NCBI GenBank assembly: GCA_017427265.1
Contig: JAFRTG010000019.1
Span: forward strand, 1 to 64,000
Source: Oscillospiraceae bacterium
Lineage (GTDB): Bacteria; Bacillota; Clostridia; Oscillospirales; Ruminococcaceae
Reading direction: 5' to 3'
DNA: 64,000 nt
Of the stretch, positions 24,233 through 33,151 are shown one piece after another. The notes below the pieces were generated by a model. The model saw nothing but the letters and a program-made list of their open reading frames with translations. It had not been told where the DNA came from and did no database searches. The position numbers were made by a program, and so were the translations under genes. Each line of letters opens with the position of its first letter. Within the stretch, counting starts at the first letter, position 1.

Positions 24233-25161
24233 TACAGCAGCTCCGTCGGCGCGGGGAGTCCCTTCAGCAGATTATCCATACGGGAGCGCGTTGCAATCCA
24301 CTCGCTGAAGGCTGTTGCAGAGCCCGCCGCGATTCCCATGCGCAGAGCTTCGGTCAGGTCCCTGCCGGATGCACAGCCCGCCAGGAATCCGCCGAGCATC
24401 GAGTCGCCGGAGCCGACAGCATTCTTGACCTCGCCGTGCGGCGCCGAAAGATGCCAGATCCGCTGTTCCTTGCTGAACAGCAATGCGCCGTCTGCACCGA
24501 GCGAAAGCAGCACATTCTCAGCGCCCATCTCGATCATCTGTCTGCCGTAGGGCAGCGCGTCCCACCATGTTTCAATCTCCGTGCCGAATACCGAGCAGAG
24601 TTCACGCAGATTCGGCTTGACAACAAAGGGGTGTTCCTTCAGCGCTTCCCGCAGCGCCTCGCCCTCGGCGTCCACGGCAAAGCGAACGCCCGTATCTGCA
24701 AGTGCCCGCATAATATCCGCATAATGCGAGGCCGGCGCACCTGCCGGCACCGAGCCTGCAAGCACAATATAATCTCCGTCGCCGTATTTGCGCAGTTTAT
24801 CGACAAGGAGCCCTGTATCTGCTGCGGAAACCGAAATGCCTCTGCCGTTCAGCTCCGTGACGGCAGTATGTTCCTTCACCTTGAGGTTGATGCGGTTCAT
24901 CTGGTTCGGCAGAACGATCCAGTCGGTCGGAATCTGGGTGCGCTGCAGCTGTTCGGCGATCATCGTGCCGGTTGTTCCGGAGAGATAACCGTAAACTGTG
25001 GTCGGAATCTGCAGCTGCTGCAGAACCAGCGAGACATTGACGCCCTTGCCGCCTGCAGTGATGCGTTCATGCGAGGTGCGGTTGACTGTATTGAGCACGA
25101 GCGGTTCTTCCAGCAGAACCGTATAGTCAACGGCCGGATTCATGGTAACGGTTGCGATCAT
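24232..25161 (-). CDS. fruK: 1-phosphofructokinase-type PfkB sugar kinase
   Basis: A 309-residue PfkB-family kinase. MIATVTMNPAVDYTV at the start and AGGKGVNVS are the hexose-phosphate kinase signatures (1-phosphofructokinase or tagatose-6-phosphate kinase). The C-terminal motif AVGSGDSMLGGFLAG carries the catalytic Asp and anion hole. The enzyme phosphorylates fructose 1-phosphate to the 1,6-bisphosphate in the usual case. No fructose PTS or FruR gene is next to it, so the exact sugar remains open. It is followed by a coupled HAD phosphatase. The leader contains a CTGCCGG/CCGGCAG hairpin. Confidence 0.82.
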   Translation of the reverse strand: MIATVTMNPAVDYTVLLEEPLVLNTVNRTSHERITAGGKGVNVSLVLQQLQIPTTVYGYLSGTTGTMIAEQLQRTQIPTDWIVLPNQMNRINLKVKEHTAVTELNGRGISVSAADTGLLVDKLRKYGDGDYIVLAGSVPAGAPASHYADIMRALADTGVRFAVDAEGEALREALKEHPFVVKPNLRELCSVFGTEIETWWDALPYGRQMIEMGAENVLLSLGADGALLFSKEQRIWHLSAPHGEVKNAVGSGDSMLGGFLAGCASGRDLTEALRMGIAAGSATAFSEWIATRSRMDNLLKGLPAPTELL

Positions 25162-25241
25162 GAGAAAGCACTCCTCTTATAAATTGTATCGGTTCAAGAG
25201 CTGCCGGTCGCATTCGGCACAATCCGGCAGATTCTGTTCTC

Positions 25242-25270
25242 ATTATACCATATCAGACAGGAAAACACAA
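25242..25270 (-). promoter_or_regulatory. Probable promoter of the fruK-HAD operon
   Basis: Minus-strand TATAAT (25247-25242) with TTGTGT (25270-25265) 17 bases upstream. The -35 is a weak match. Confidence 0.5.
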
Positions 25271-25423
25271 TGGAAAAAACGAAAAATCCGAAAAAGCATT
25301 TTAATCAGCTCTGCCCGATGCACCCGGAGGGAAGGGAAAGCGTACACTTTTTTATATTGGGAGGACTCGTCTGCCGGCGCCCGGAAGGAAATGCCTGCGG
25401 GGGCTCCCCGCCCGCCTGCTGCG

Positions 25424-25452
25424 TTGACAAATATCAGGAATTATGGTACAAT
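25424..25452 (+). promoter_or_regulatory. Promoter of the membrane protein operon
   Basis: TTGACA (25424-25429), a 17-base spacer and TACAAT (25447-25452), 60 bases before the ATG at 25513. Its position inside a longer open frame that begins at 25270 argues against that longer start. Confidence 0.78.
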
Positions 25453-25512
25453 AGCTTCAAAGTCAAAAACATGATTTCTGCTGTGTCAGTATACGTCAAA
25501 GGAGGTGCCGCC

Positions 25513-26823
25513 ATGCCTGCAGGACGGTTCCGCAGCTCCCTCTGCTTATCGGCCATCATCTGCCGCGTCATGTTCTGGACGCCGCTCTGGGTTCTGCTGC
25601 TTGCCCACTATCCGGATTCTCCGTTTCTGCCGACCGTCGCAGCGGCTTTTCTCATTGCAGCCGGCAATGCAGCCGCAGTCCGCACTGTCGGCACGCGCGC
25701 CGGCTTCCGTTCGCGCCGCACGCTGCTGCTCGGACTGCTGTTCACATTCTGCGCTACGGTGCTCTGTATCGGAACGCTGCTGCTGATCGGATGCAGCCCG
25801 TTTCCGGCGTTCTGCATCACCTGCTGGGCTGTTTTTCCGGTACTGTATAAGCTCTCGGCAGACCCCTACCTGCTCTTTACCATCGAACACTTTATCATGT
25901 TCCTGAGCTTTGCAGTTGCAGCGCAGGGCTTTCTGTACCTGAGCGATATCACGAATTATCTGCAATGGTTCCTGTGGAGCACCGGCGCGGTTGCTGCACT
26001 GTTCTTTCTGCAGCGAAATCAGTTCATGCTGCAGCGGATGGTCAACCGGCGCAGCAACACCGAAACCGCCGTCCCGCAGGAGATCCGGCGGAGCAATCTG
26101 ACAATCGTCTGCATACTGCTGCTGTTCTGTGCCGTTCTCTTTATCTTCCGCGCACCGCTGACTGCCCTGCTGGAACGCATGGCAGCGCTTGCCAAAGCCG
26201 CCGTAATCAAGCTCATCAGCCTGCTTATGACGGATGAACCGTTTGAAAACATCGAAGAAGAAGCAGAAAACGGTTTGCCGCTGCCTGAGATGAAATCCCA
26301 CGAATGGCTCGGCTATCTCTGGGCGCTGCTCTGGATTCCGCTCATCATGATTGTGATTCCGGTCTGGAAGTTCCTGCTTTCGGATTGGGTCGATCTGCTC
26401 CGGGCGTTCATCGCGGATATTGCCGCCCGTCTGCGCGGAAAGGTCAAACCGGAATATAAAAAAATCGACCAGCCCGCTTTTTCCGATACCGAAACAAAGC
26501 TGCGCCGGACACGCACCCCTGACAGGAAACGCACATGGCGAAAGCAGCTGCGAGCCTGGCAGGCACTGCCGGACAGCCGTGAAAAATTTTATGCCGGCTA
26601 TCAGCTGCTGATTACGGCGCCCGCATGGTCGGACGATGAGCTCCGCGCATCGGATACCGTGCGCGAAATCCGCGAAAAATGGCTGCAGCACCATACACCG
26701 CAGAATGCGCTGGATGCAGTCACCGCCGACTATCACGCGGACTGCTATGCGGAGCAGGGACTGCCCCCGCAGGCCGTCCGGGAGCTGACCGAGGCGCTGC
26801 ATACGCTGCGCGCGATGCGCTGA
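25513..26823 (+). CDS. Membrane protein with cytoplasmic DUF4129-like tail
   Basis: The ATG at 25513 has a strong ribosome site (AAAGGAGG) and a promoter just upstream. The 436-residue protein has about six membrane segments in its first 215 residues, a Glu-rich loop, another membrane segment near 265-285, and a C-terminal soluble part of about 130 residues (WRKQLRAWQALPDSREKFYAGYQLLI... and DTVREIREKW). That tail has the general look of DUF4129 regions in membrane proteins near transglutaminase genes, but the match is weak. Function unknown. It is followed by another membrane protein and an HI0933 flavoprotein, probably in one transcript. Confidence 0.6.
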   Translation: MPAGRFRSSLCLSAIICRVMFWTPLWVLLLAHYPDSPFLPTVAAAFLIAAGNAAAVRTVGTRAGFRSRRTLLLGLLFTFCATVLCIGTLLLIGCSPFPAFCITCWAVFPVLYKLSADPYLLFTIEHFIMFLSFAVAAQGFLYLSDITNYLQWFLWSTGAVAALFFLQRNQFMLQRMVNRRSNTETAVPQEIRRSNLTIVCILLLFCAVLFIFRAPLTALLERMAALAKAAVIKLISLLMTDEPFENIEEEAENGLPLPEMKSHEWLGYLWALLWIPLIMIVIPVWKFLLSDWVDLLRAFIADIAARLRGKVKPEYKKIDQPAFSDTETKLRRTRTPDRKRTWRKQLRAWQALPDSREKFYAGYQLLITAPAWSDDELRASDTVREIREKWLQHHTPQNALDAVTADYHADCYAEQGLPPQAVRELTEALHTLRAMR

Positions 26824-26868
26824 ACCGCACGCAGCTTTTGGCAACATACACCTGAAAAGAGGAATCAA

Positions 26869-27978
26869 ATGGGAATTCAACCGAAGGAGCTCTGCGGGCT
26901 GACCGGCCTGCAATACGATCAGAAAGCGCGTACCTTCTGGGGTACGCTGCAGGGCTATCCCCTCTTTCTGACAGTCATTCCGCGGCGGGATCTGTTCCTG
27001 TACCGGCTCATCGTCAATGCACCCGACGGATTTGACGAACAGAATATGAAAGAAACACTTGAAAAATGGCGTCTGGATCATCCGGGCATCTCGGATCTGG
27101 TCTACCGCGACAGAGCACTTTCCGCAGTGGTCTCGGTCAAAAAAAAGGATGCAGCTGCATCTGCTGCGGGAAATGCCGCCGCACTGACCGCACTGGCGGC
27201 CGAGCTGCGTCTGCGCCCCTGCTGCATGGCCTGCGGCAGAGAACTGAATTATCAGCTCTATCTGCTCGACGGCGGCGGCGTGACACTCTGTCCGCAGTGC
27301 AGGCCGTTTCTGGAAGAAAAAATCGAACATGCCGAATCGGAGCAGACCAAAGTCTCCCCGAACCGCGCCGGAATCGTCATCGGCGCACTGGCAGGCGCTG
27401 TCCTGACCTTTCTGCTGACATGGTTTGTGCTGCAATATAGCAGCATGGCGCTCCTGACCGGCTATGCCTGCTCGATCCTCTGTATTTTTGCTGCAAAGAA
27501 GCTCGGCAAAAAAATGACGCTGCCTGCAATCATCCTCTGCGCCGTGCTCTGTGTACTTGGCGGTTCTGCCGGAACCGTACTGCATCAGGCCGGTGAAATC
27601 GCATCTGTGCATCAGGCGCAGGCAGAAGATACCGAAAAAATCAGGGATAATTCGCAGCAGATTATCAATCAGTTTGAAGCAATGACGCCCGAACAGCAGG
27701 AAGCGGCAAAAGCGGAATTCGGAGACAAACTGGATATGGAAATCTACCGCAGCAATATTCAGAATGCAGAGCTGATTCTCGGCAACCAGACTACAGAAAG
27801 CTGTCTGCGGAATCTGCCCGCACTGCTGAAACAGCCGCTCTACAAGAACTTCCGGCACCGGCTGTTCAAAAGCCTTTTCGGCTTTCTGGCTGCCGTGCTG
27901 GGCGGCACAGTGCTGACCGCGCCGAAAATGCTCGCGGCCGACAGCGGAAAGCATACACTGCGGGAGCTCTCAGCATGA
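26869..27978 (+). CDS. Hypothetical membrane protein with a zinc ribbon
   Basis: A 369-residue protein in three parts: an N-terminal soluble region of about 110 residues, a four-Cys zinc ribbon (CMACG at about 122-126 and CPQC at about 144-147), and three or four membrane segments (about 165-250 and 335-352) with a helical, Glu/Gln-rich stretch between. I recognise no family. Ribosome site AGAGGAA. It overlaps the next gene by four bases (ATGA), so the two are co-translated. Confidence 0.6.
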   Translation: MGIQPKELCGLTGLQYDQKARTFWGTLQGYPLFLTVIPRRDLFLYRLIVNAPDGFDEQNMKETLEKWRLDHPGISDLVYRDRALSAVVSVKKKDAAASAAGNAAALTALAAELRLRPCCMACGRELNYQLYLLDGGGVTLCPQCRPFLEEKIEHAESEQTKVSPNRAGIVIGALAGAVLTFLLTWFVLQYSSMALLTGYACSILCIFAAKKLGKKMTLPAIILCAVLCVLGGSAGTVLHQAGEIASVHQAQAEDTEKIRDNSQQIINQFEAMTPEQQEAAKAEFGDKLDMEIYRSNIQNAELILGNQTTESCLRNLPALLKQPLYKNFRHRLFKSLFGFLAAVLGGTVLTAPKMLAADSGKHTLRELSA

Positions 27979-29225
27979 GCGGCAGTGTGATCGTCCTCGG
28001 CGGCGGTGCGGCAGGCCTTGCGGCGGCCATCGCAGCAGCGGAGCACGGCTGCTTTGTCACGGTGCTCGAACGGCTGCCGCGCGTCGGCAAAAAGATTCTG
28101 CTGACCGGAAACGGCCGCTGTAATCTCGGACACACGGGCTTTGATTTTTCGCACTATCACGGCAGCCTGCCGCAGGCCGAAGGCATCCTCGCCGGATTTG
28201 ATACCGCTGCATACTTCCGGAAATTCGGACTGCTGACCCGCGCAGACAGCGAAGGCAGACTGTATCCGATGAGCGGAACAGCCGCCTCTGTTCTGGACGC
28301 ACTGCGTTTTGCTGCCGAACAGCGCGGTGTACGCATCCTCTGCGAGCAGCAGGCAGACGGTCTCACGCAGACGGGCAGAAATTGGAAGGTTTCCTGCGGC
28401 AGTCAGGTTTACGCTGCGGACACTGTGATTCTTGCCGCGGGCGGTTCTGCAGCCCCGAATTGCGGAACCGACGGCAATCTGTTTCCGATTCTGCGGAAAA
28501 TGGGTTATGCAATTCAGCAGCCGCGCCCTTCGCTCTGTCCGGTTCCGACCGACGCTGCGCGTGTAAGGGCACTGAAAGGACTGCGCGTCCGGGCGGCAGT
28601 CTCTGTCGTATCCGGAGGCAAAATTCTGAAAAACGAGGCGGGAGAGGTGCAGTTTACCGACAGCGCACTCTCCGGCATCTGCGTATTCAACCTGTCCCGG
28701 CTGACCGCGGAATCCGGGAACCGCACGGAGCTCATGCTTGATCTGCTGCCGGATTTTTCTGCCGCTGAGACAGAAGCGCTGATAAACGAGCTGATCTCTC
28801 TGCGGGGGACGCTGCCGGCAGGCGATCTGCTGACGGGAATTCTCCCGAAACGCATCGGGGAAGGATTGGTCAAATCGGCAGGCGGAAGCTGTCAGCTTGC
28901 CGCATCAGACATGCCCGCCGACGTCCGCAGAAAGCTCTGTGCCTTGCTGAAGGACTGGCGCTTTCCCGTCACCGGCACTGCGAAATTTGCACAGGCACAG
29001 GTCACGGCCGGCGGTGTCAAGGGCGAATGCGTCACCGGCACGCTGGAATCCAGACTGCACCGCGGACTCTTTTTCTGCGGCGAACTGCTCGACCTGGACG
29101 GCGACTGCGGCGGCTATAACCTGACATGGTGCTGGGCCTCCGGAGAGACTGCCGGAAATGCAGCAGCGGCATCTGCAAGCACACCAAAGCGCCCGCCTAA
29201 GGTATCGCTTCGCGATGATTCATAA
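27975..29225 (+). CDS. HI0933/YhiN-family FAD-dependent oxidoreductase
   Basis: A 416-residue flavoprotein. The N-terminal dinucleotide-binding motif is VIVLGGGAAGLAAAIAAAEHG, followed by the family hallmark PRVGKKILLTGNGRCN; the C-terminal hallmark GELLDLDGDCGGYNLTWCWASG is also complete. Members bind FAD and are annotated as aminoacetone oxidase-like or HI0933-like; their substrate is not established. The last residues, VSLRDDS and the stop, are encoded by the first 25 bases of a mobile-looking repeat (29201-29388), so the native C-terminus has been replaced or shortened. Confidence 0.87.
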   Translation: MSGSVIVLGGGAAGLAAAIAAAEHGCFVTVLERLPRVGKKILLTGNGRCNLGHTGFDFSHYHGSLPQAEGILAGFDTAAYFRKFGLLTRADSEGRLYPMSGTAASVLDALRFAAEQRGVRILCEQQADGLTQTGRNWKVSCGSQVYAADTVILAAGGSAAPNCGTDGNLFPILRKMGYAIQQPRPSLCPVPTDAARVRALKGLRVRAAVSVVSGGKILKNEAGEVQFTDSALSGICVFNLSRLTAESGNRTELMLDLLPDFSAAETEALINELISLRGTLPAGDLLTGILPKRIGEGLVKSAGGSCQLAASDMPADVRRKLCALLKDWRFPVTGTAKFAQAQVTAGGVKGECVTGTLESRLHRGLFFCGELLDLDGDCGGYNLTWCWASGETAGNAAAASASTPKRPPKVSLRDDS

Positions 29226-29388
29226 TGAGGGCTTTGCCCTCAAACTCCCGCCGGGGACGTATCCCCAGACTCCGCTTTTGTATATTATTACGCAGTTACA
29301 TACATTTCATCAAAGCGGGATTCCAAAGGGTTCCGACCCTTGAACTGAGTTTTGAGAGGAGCCACATTCCCATTCCATTGGAGATACC
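29201..29388 (+). repeat. Inverted-repeat element copy 1 (GGTATC...GATACC, 188 bp)
   Basis: It begins GGTATCGCTTCGCGATGATTC and ends CCATTGGAGATACC, so its ends are imperfect inverted repeats. The interior (GAGGGCTTTGCCCTCAAACTCCCGCC, GGGACGTATCCCC, CATTTCATCAAAGCGGGATTCC) is shared with the copies at 29447, 32940 and 38428. It has no transposase; size and ends suggest a MITE-like non-autonomous element. It overlaps the last 25 bases of the flavoprotein gene. Confidence 0.75.
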
Positions 29389-29404
29389 GCTTGATCGACA
29401 GAAT

Positions 29405-29432
29405 AATGCCTCTCCTGTTCAGGAGAGGCATT
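29405..29432. other. Perfect 13-bp-stem hairpin between two repeat copies
   Basis: AATGCCTCTCCTG and CAGGAGAGGCATT are separated by TT. No T-run on either side. Copies at 32940, 38428 and 43106 are also followed by a GC-rich hairpin after a GACAGA-like link, so this may be part of the insertion context. Confidence 0.6.
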
Positions 29433-29446
29433 CGCTTGCAGAAAAT

Positions 29447-29634
29447 GGTTCCGCTGCGCGATGATCTGTGATGAGGGCTTTGCCCGCAAGCTCCCGCTGG
29501 GGACATATTCCCAGACCCCGCTTTTGTATATCATAACGCAGTTACATACATTTCATCAAAGCGGGATTCCAAAGGGTTCCGACCCTTTGGCAGGGTTTGG
29601 GGCAGAGCCCCATTATAAATCCATCGGAGATACC
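29447..29634 (+). repeat. Inverted-repeat element copy 2 (188 bp)
   Basis: Same family and orientation as copy 1; left end GGTTCCGCTGCGCGATG (one or two changes) and right end CCATCGGAGATACC. The interior adds GACCCTTTGGCAGGGTTTGG and GGGGCAGAGCCCC, themselves small hairpins. Confidence 0.75.
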
Positions 29635-29657
29635 GCTTTAATCGCCCCCGAAAATTG

Positions 29658-29721
29658 ACAACGCCCGCAGCAGACCTGTTTCTGCGCGTGAACTTCACGC
29701 ACGGTCCGGAGCGGGTGTTGT
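29658..29721 (-). other. 64-base nested hairpin beside a minus-strand -10 box
   Basis: The arms ACAACGCCCGC and GCGGGTGTTGT close a structure containing GACC/GGTC and GCGTGAA/TTCACGC stems. On the minus strand a TATAAT box (29731-29726) lies just upstream, so a short structured RNA could start here. No good -35 is seen. The rest of the gap to the upp stop codon is A+T rich and empty. Confidence 0.4.
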
Positions 29722-29835
29722 ACACATTATACTGCAAAATTATGAAAAATATGTGAAATTGCCATCACATTCACGGAATTTTCACAAAAAATTCAGGTTC
29801 ATCGCAAAATCATAACAAAATGAAAGGTTTGCGGC

Positions 29836-30465
29836 TCACTTCGTACCGAAAATGCGGTCACCTGCATCGCCGAGTCCGGGAACGATATACGCATTCTCAT
29901 TCAGGTGGCTGTCCACGCAGCCGCAGTAAATGTCAATGTCCGGATGCGCTTCCTGCAATGCCTTGAGACCCTCCGGCGCAGCGATAATACACATGAACTT
30001 GATATTGGTGCATCCCTTTTCCTTGATGAAATCAACCGCCTGAATGGCCGAACCGCCGGTTGCAAGCATCGGGTCCGGCAGAATGACAAGGCGCTCATCA
30101 ATGCCGCCGGGCAGCTTGCAGAAGTATTCGTGCGGCTCATGCGTGACCTCGTCGCGGTACAGGCCGATGTGACCGACCTTTGCCGACGGCACCAGCGCGA
30201 GGATACCGTCCACCATACCGAGCCCGGCGCGCAGAATCGGCACGATTGCGAGCTTTTTGCCTGCAAGCATCGGCTCCATCGCTGTTGCGATCGGCGTCTT
30301 GACCTCGACCAGCTCAGTCGGAAGATCACGCAGCGCCTCGTAGCCCATCAGCATTGCGATCTCCTCAACCAGAATGCGGAAATCGCGCGTGCCGGTCTTT
30401 TCGTCCCGCAGCAGCGTGATTTTATGCTGGATCAGCGGGTGCTCAAGAATAACAGTTTTGCCCAT
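29836..30465 (-). CDS. upp: Uracil phosphoribosyltransferase
   Basis: A 209-residue enzyme of normal length. The PRPP-binding loop is [10 protein letters not shown], the N-terminal [16 protein letters not shown] and the C-terminal [13 protein letters not shown] are family hallmarks, and RAGLGMVDG is conserved. It makes UMP from uracil and PRPP in the cytoplasm. It is the last gene of a minus-strand run uraA-orf-upp, which pairs uptake of uracil with its conversion to UMP. Confidence 0.97.
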   Translation of the reverse strand: MGKTVILEHPLIQHKITLLRDEKTGTRDFRILVEEIAMLMGYEALRDLPTELVEVKTPIATAMEPMLAGKKLAIVPILRAGLGMVDGILALVPSAKVGHIGLYRDEVTHEPHEYFCKLPGGIDERLVILPDPMLATGGSAIQAVDFIKEKGCTNIKFMCIIAAPEGLKALQEAHPDIDIYCGCVDSHLNENAYIVPGLGDAGDRIFGTK

Positions 30466-30479
30466 AAGATTACGTCCTT

Positions 30480-31073
30480 TCAGGTTTCAGTGTGGGAAAT
30501 TTTCCTGCCGACCCGAACAGCCGCAAGCTGCAGGATCAGCGCCGTCAGAAACGGCATGACAACATAAATCACAAACAGATACGCCCTTCGCAGACTGCTG
30601 CCTGCGTTCAGCAGAATCAGCGCATAGACGCCGCTCGCAGCGATCATTAAGCAGGTCACAGCCGGTACGAGCGTCCGCGAACGGTCACGGCCGGTCACTG
30701 CGCGGAGCATCAGACTCAGCCAGAGCCCCGCTGCTGACACGCCGGATATCATCATCGCCCAGATGCACGCCGAAAAGACCATGTCCCGCTGATCTGAGCG
30801 GTAGACCGCTGACAGCCCGCTGACGGCCGCAATGATCGTAAACAGCACGGCATTCTGCGAAGTCCTTGCCGGCGGCGGAAGCTGCGCGGCATCCTGCAGC
30901 ATGTCAGACGCAAGCAGCGTCACGGCCGCATCGCCGGCCGGTATCCGTGCTCCGGCTTCGCTGCACAGCGTTCCGGCTGCAGCTTCATATGCATCCGCCG
31001 GTGCGCTCTGCAGCTGACCGTCAGATGCCTGTTCCTTCGGCTCCTGTTTTGGGAGCCGTTCCTCGTTTTTCAT
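30480..31073 (-). CDS. Hypothetical membrane protein in the uracil operon
   Basis: A 197-residue protein with a hydrophilic, Ala/Glu-rich first half (to about residue 72) and four membrane segments in the second half (about 75-90, 100-122, 135-155 and 163-187). I recognise no family. It lies between uraA (36 bases) and upp (14 bases) on the same strand, so it is likely co-transcribed; an accessory role in uracil uptake is possible but is only inferred from position. Confidence 0.6.
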   Translation of the reverse strand: MKNEERLPKQEPKEQASDGQLQSAPADAYEAAAGTLCSEAGARIPAGDAAVTLLASDMLQDAAQLPPPARTSQNAVLFTIIAAVSGLSAVYRSDQRDMVFSACIWAMMISGVSAAGLWLSLMLRAVTGRDRSRTLVPAVTCLMIAASGVYALILLNAGSSLRRAYLFVIYVVMPFLTALILQLAAVRVGRKISHTET

Positions 31074-31109
31074 AGCAGTTCTCCGCCGGTGAAACTTACA
31101 CCGGTTCTG

Positions 31110-32636
31110 TTATTTCCGCTTCTTCTTATTTTTCCGTTTCTTTGCATTCTTATTCTGATTGCTGCGGTACTGCGGCTTCGGCGCTGCTGGCGCTTCTGCC
31201 TGTGCCGCTGCCGTTGTCTTTTTCTTCACAGGAACGGGCTCCGCAGCAGGTTCGGGTTCGCTGTCCGCTGCGCCGGAAAGGATCAGATTGGTCAGGATGC
31301 CAAGAATCAGCGCCGTTGCAATTTCCGTAATCGTGACATCCCCGAAGTGCAGGCTCAGGCCGCCGATGCCGGCAATCAGAATCACAGAGGCCACAAACAG
31401 ATTGCAGTTCCGGTCAAGATTGACCTTCTGCAGCATTTTCAGACCGGAGACGGCAATAAAACCGTACAGCGCGATGCAGACGCCGCCCATGACACAGGAC
31501 GGGATCGAATCCACAAACGCGACCAGCGGCGTGATAAACGAGAAGATAATGCAGCCGATCGCTGCCGCCAGAATGGTCAGTGTACTGGCGTTTCCGGTGA
31601 TTGCCACGCAGGCAATGGATTCGCCGTAGGTCGTGTTCGGACAACCGCCGAAGAACGCGCCGGCCATTGAACCGATGCCGTCACCGAGCAGTGTGCGGGA
31701 AAGACCGGGGCTTTCCAGAAGGTCTCTGCCGATGATGGAGGACAGATTCTTGTGATCCGCAACATGCTCTGCAAAGACCACAAACGCAACCGGAACATAG
31801 GCTGCGAAAATCGTTGCAACGTAGGATGCGGGGATATCGTCGGTGCAGCTGAGTGCGCCGAGAAATGTCAGCTTCGGTACGCTGAGGAAGGTTCTCAGGG
31901 AAACCGCGCCGTCCGGCATCATGTAGCTGCTGAAAACGGAGAAATCAATCAGCTTGAGCTCGTTGATGTTCAGCGCCGTGCCGATCGCTGTCAGCGCAGC
32001 CGCTGCTGCATAGCCGACCAGAATACCGATGATAAACGGAATCAGCTTTGCCATTTTCTTGCCGTAGGTTGAACAAAGCATAACCGTAACAAGCGTAATG
32101 ATTCCGCAGATGATTGCGGCATAAGGAGAAGCTGCCATGACGCTTGTACCGTCTGCCGCTGTAATCATCACATCGCCCTTCTGCAGATCACTGACGGCAT
32201 TTCCGGCAAGCGAAAGACCGATGATTGCGACCGTCGGACCGATGACAACTGCGGGCATCAGAAAGTTCAGCCAGCGGACACCGACCGCCGAAACAATCAG
32301 TGCAATCACCACATAAACCAGACCGGCCAGCGCTGCACCGAAAATCAGGCCGAGCATTCCGAGCTGCATAGACACGCCGCCCGCAAATGCTGCCGACATC
32401 GAACCGAGAAACGCAAAGGATGATCCCAGAAACACCGGGCTTTTGAATTTTGTGAACAGCAGATAAACGATCGTGCCGACGCCGGCGCCGAACATGGCCG
32501 CCGCAGGGGTCAGGCCGTTGCCGATAATCATCGGAACTGCGATCGTTGCGGCAAGAATCGCAAGCATCTGCTGAAGCGCAAAAATCACCAGTTTTACGCC
32601 GCGCGGTTTGTCCGCAATGTCATAGGTTAGCTTCAT
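31110..32636 (-). CDS. uraA: Uracil permease (UraA/NCS2 family) with basic tail
   Basis: The ATG at 32636 follows AGGAGG; the frame extends further upstream but only through a leader that contains the promoter and a terminator. The 508-residue protein has the NCS2 layout of about 14 membrane segments, with the transport motifs VVFAEHVADHKNL (the Glu/His uracil-binding segment) and GGCPNTTYGESIA. It imports uracil with protons. The last 70 residues are an unusual Ala/Pro/Lys-rich cytoplasmic tail. Expression is probably controlled by attenuation in the leader. Confidence 0.93.
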   Translation of the reverse strand: MKLTYDIADKPRGVKLVIFALQQMLAILAATIAVPMIIGNGLTPAAAMFGAGVGTIVYLLFTKFKSPVFLGSSFAFLGSMSAAFAGGVSMQLGMLGLIFGAALAGLVYVVIALIVSAVGVRWLNFLMPAVVIGPTVAIIGLSLAGNAVSDLQKGDVMITAADGTSVMAASPYAAIICGIITLVTVMLCSTYGKKMAKLIPFIIGILVGYAAAAALTAIGTALNINELKLIDFSVFSSYMMPDGAVSLRTFLSVPKLTFLGALSCTDDIPASYVATIFAAYVPVAFVVFAEHVADHKNLSSIIGRDLLESPGLSRTLLGDGIGSMAGAFFGGCPNTTYGESIACVAITGNASTLTILAAAIGCIIFSFITPLVAFVDSIPSCVMGGVCIALYGFIAVSGLKMLQKVNLDRNCNLFVASVILIAGIGGLSLHFGDVTITEIATALILGILTNLILSGAADSEPEPAAEPVPVKKKTTAAAQAEAPAAPKPQYRSNQNKNAKKRKNKKKRK

Positions 32637-32663
32637 GAAAACAATCCTCCTTTTGGCGCGGCA

Positions 32664-32735
32664 GAAAAAAAGCCCCGTCTGTTTTTGCAGACAAGGCAGC
32701 TGCGGCTGCTCTGGGTCAATGCGAGAATGTCTGCA
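32664..32735 (-). promoter_or_regulatory. Leader attenuator of the uracil operon (PyrR-type candidate)
   Basis: On the minus strand GCCTTGTCTG (32697-32688) pairs with CAGACGGGGC (32681-32672), followed by eight T: a strong terminator before the ribosome site. Upstream, GCAGACA (32735-32729) can pair with TGTCTGC (32693-32687), which would break the terminator. A CCAGAG motif between them recalls PyrR-binding loops. This layout fits pyrimidine-controlled attenuation. Confidence 0.65.
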
Positions 32736-32760
32736 TCGGGGTCGCCGCGTGATTGTTTTT

Positions 32761-32789
32761 ATTATACTACCCGTGGTGCGGTTTGTCAA
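32761..32789 (-). promoter_or_regulatory. Promoter of the uracil operon
   Basis: Minus-strand TTGACA (32789-32784) and TATAAT (32766-32761) with a 17-base spacer, giving a leader of about 115-120 bases. Confidence 0.85.
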
Positions 32790-32939
32790 GCATTTTTCGT
32801 GAAAATCTCCGGAATCATCCGCAGCAGGATGAAATTTTTTTGCTATAATAGCGACATAGCAGATTTGTAGAATCTTGCAGAGCAGCCAGAAACAGAAAAG
32901 GCGCCGACTTGATTGTCAGCGTCTCAGCTTACAGAAAAA

Positions 32940-33136
32940 GGTATCGCTGCGCGATGATCTGTAATGAGGGCTTTGCCCTCAAACTCCCACCGGGGACGTA
33001 TCCCCGGACCCCATTTTTGTATACATCAAATAGGGATTTCAAAGGATTACGAAACTTTGACGGGGGTTGGATGCGTTTTCGCGCAAGCTCATATCGAAGC
33101 GGGTGAGAACCCCATTCTCAATCTATCGGAGATACC
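32940..33136 (+). repeat. Inverted-repeat element copy 3 (197 bp)
   Basis: It begins GGTATCGCTGCGCGATGATC and ends CTATCGGAGATACC. The left part is almost identical to copies 1 and 2; the middle is diverged. GGCGCCGAC...GTCAGCG hairpin-forming strings lie on both sides (32900-32925 and 33152-33183), as if a terminator had been duplicated or interrupted. Confidence 0.72.
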
Positions 33137-33151
33137 TCTTTATCGACAGAC

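Noticed and set aside
25270-25512. A longer N-terminus for the membrane protein at 25513
   Set aside because: A consensus promoter (25424-25452) and the only good ribosome site lie inside the extension.
25546-27954. An 802-codon open frame on the minus strand, antisense to the two membrane protein genes
   Set aside because: It has no ribosome site or family features and mirrors GC-rich plus-strand genes that have good starts, membrane segments and overlaps.
29223-29660. Short frames within the repeats, such as one reading MICDEGFARKLPLG
   Set aside because: They recur only because the repeat element recurs; stop positions differ between copies and there is no ribosome site.
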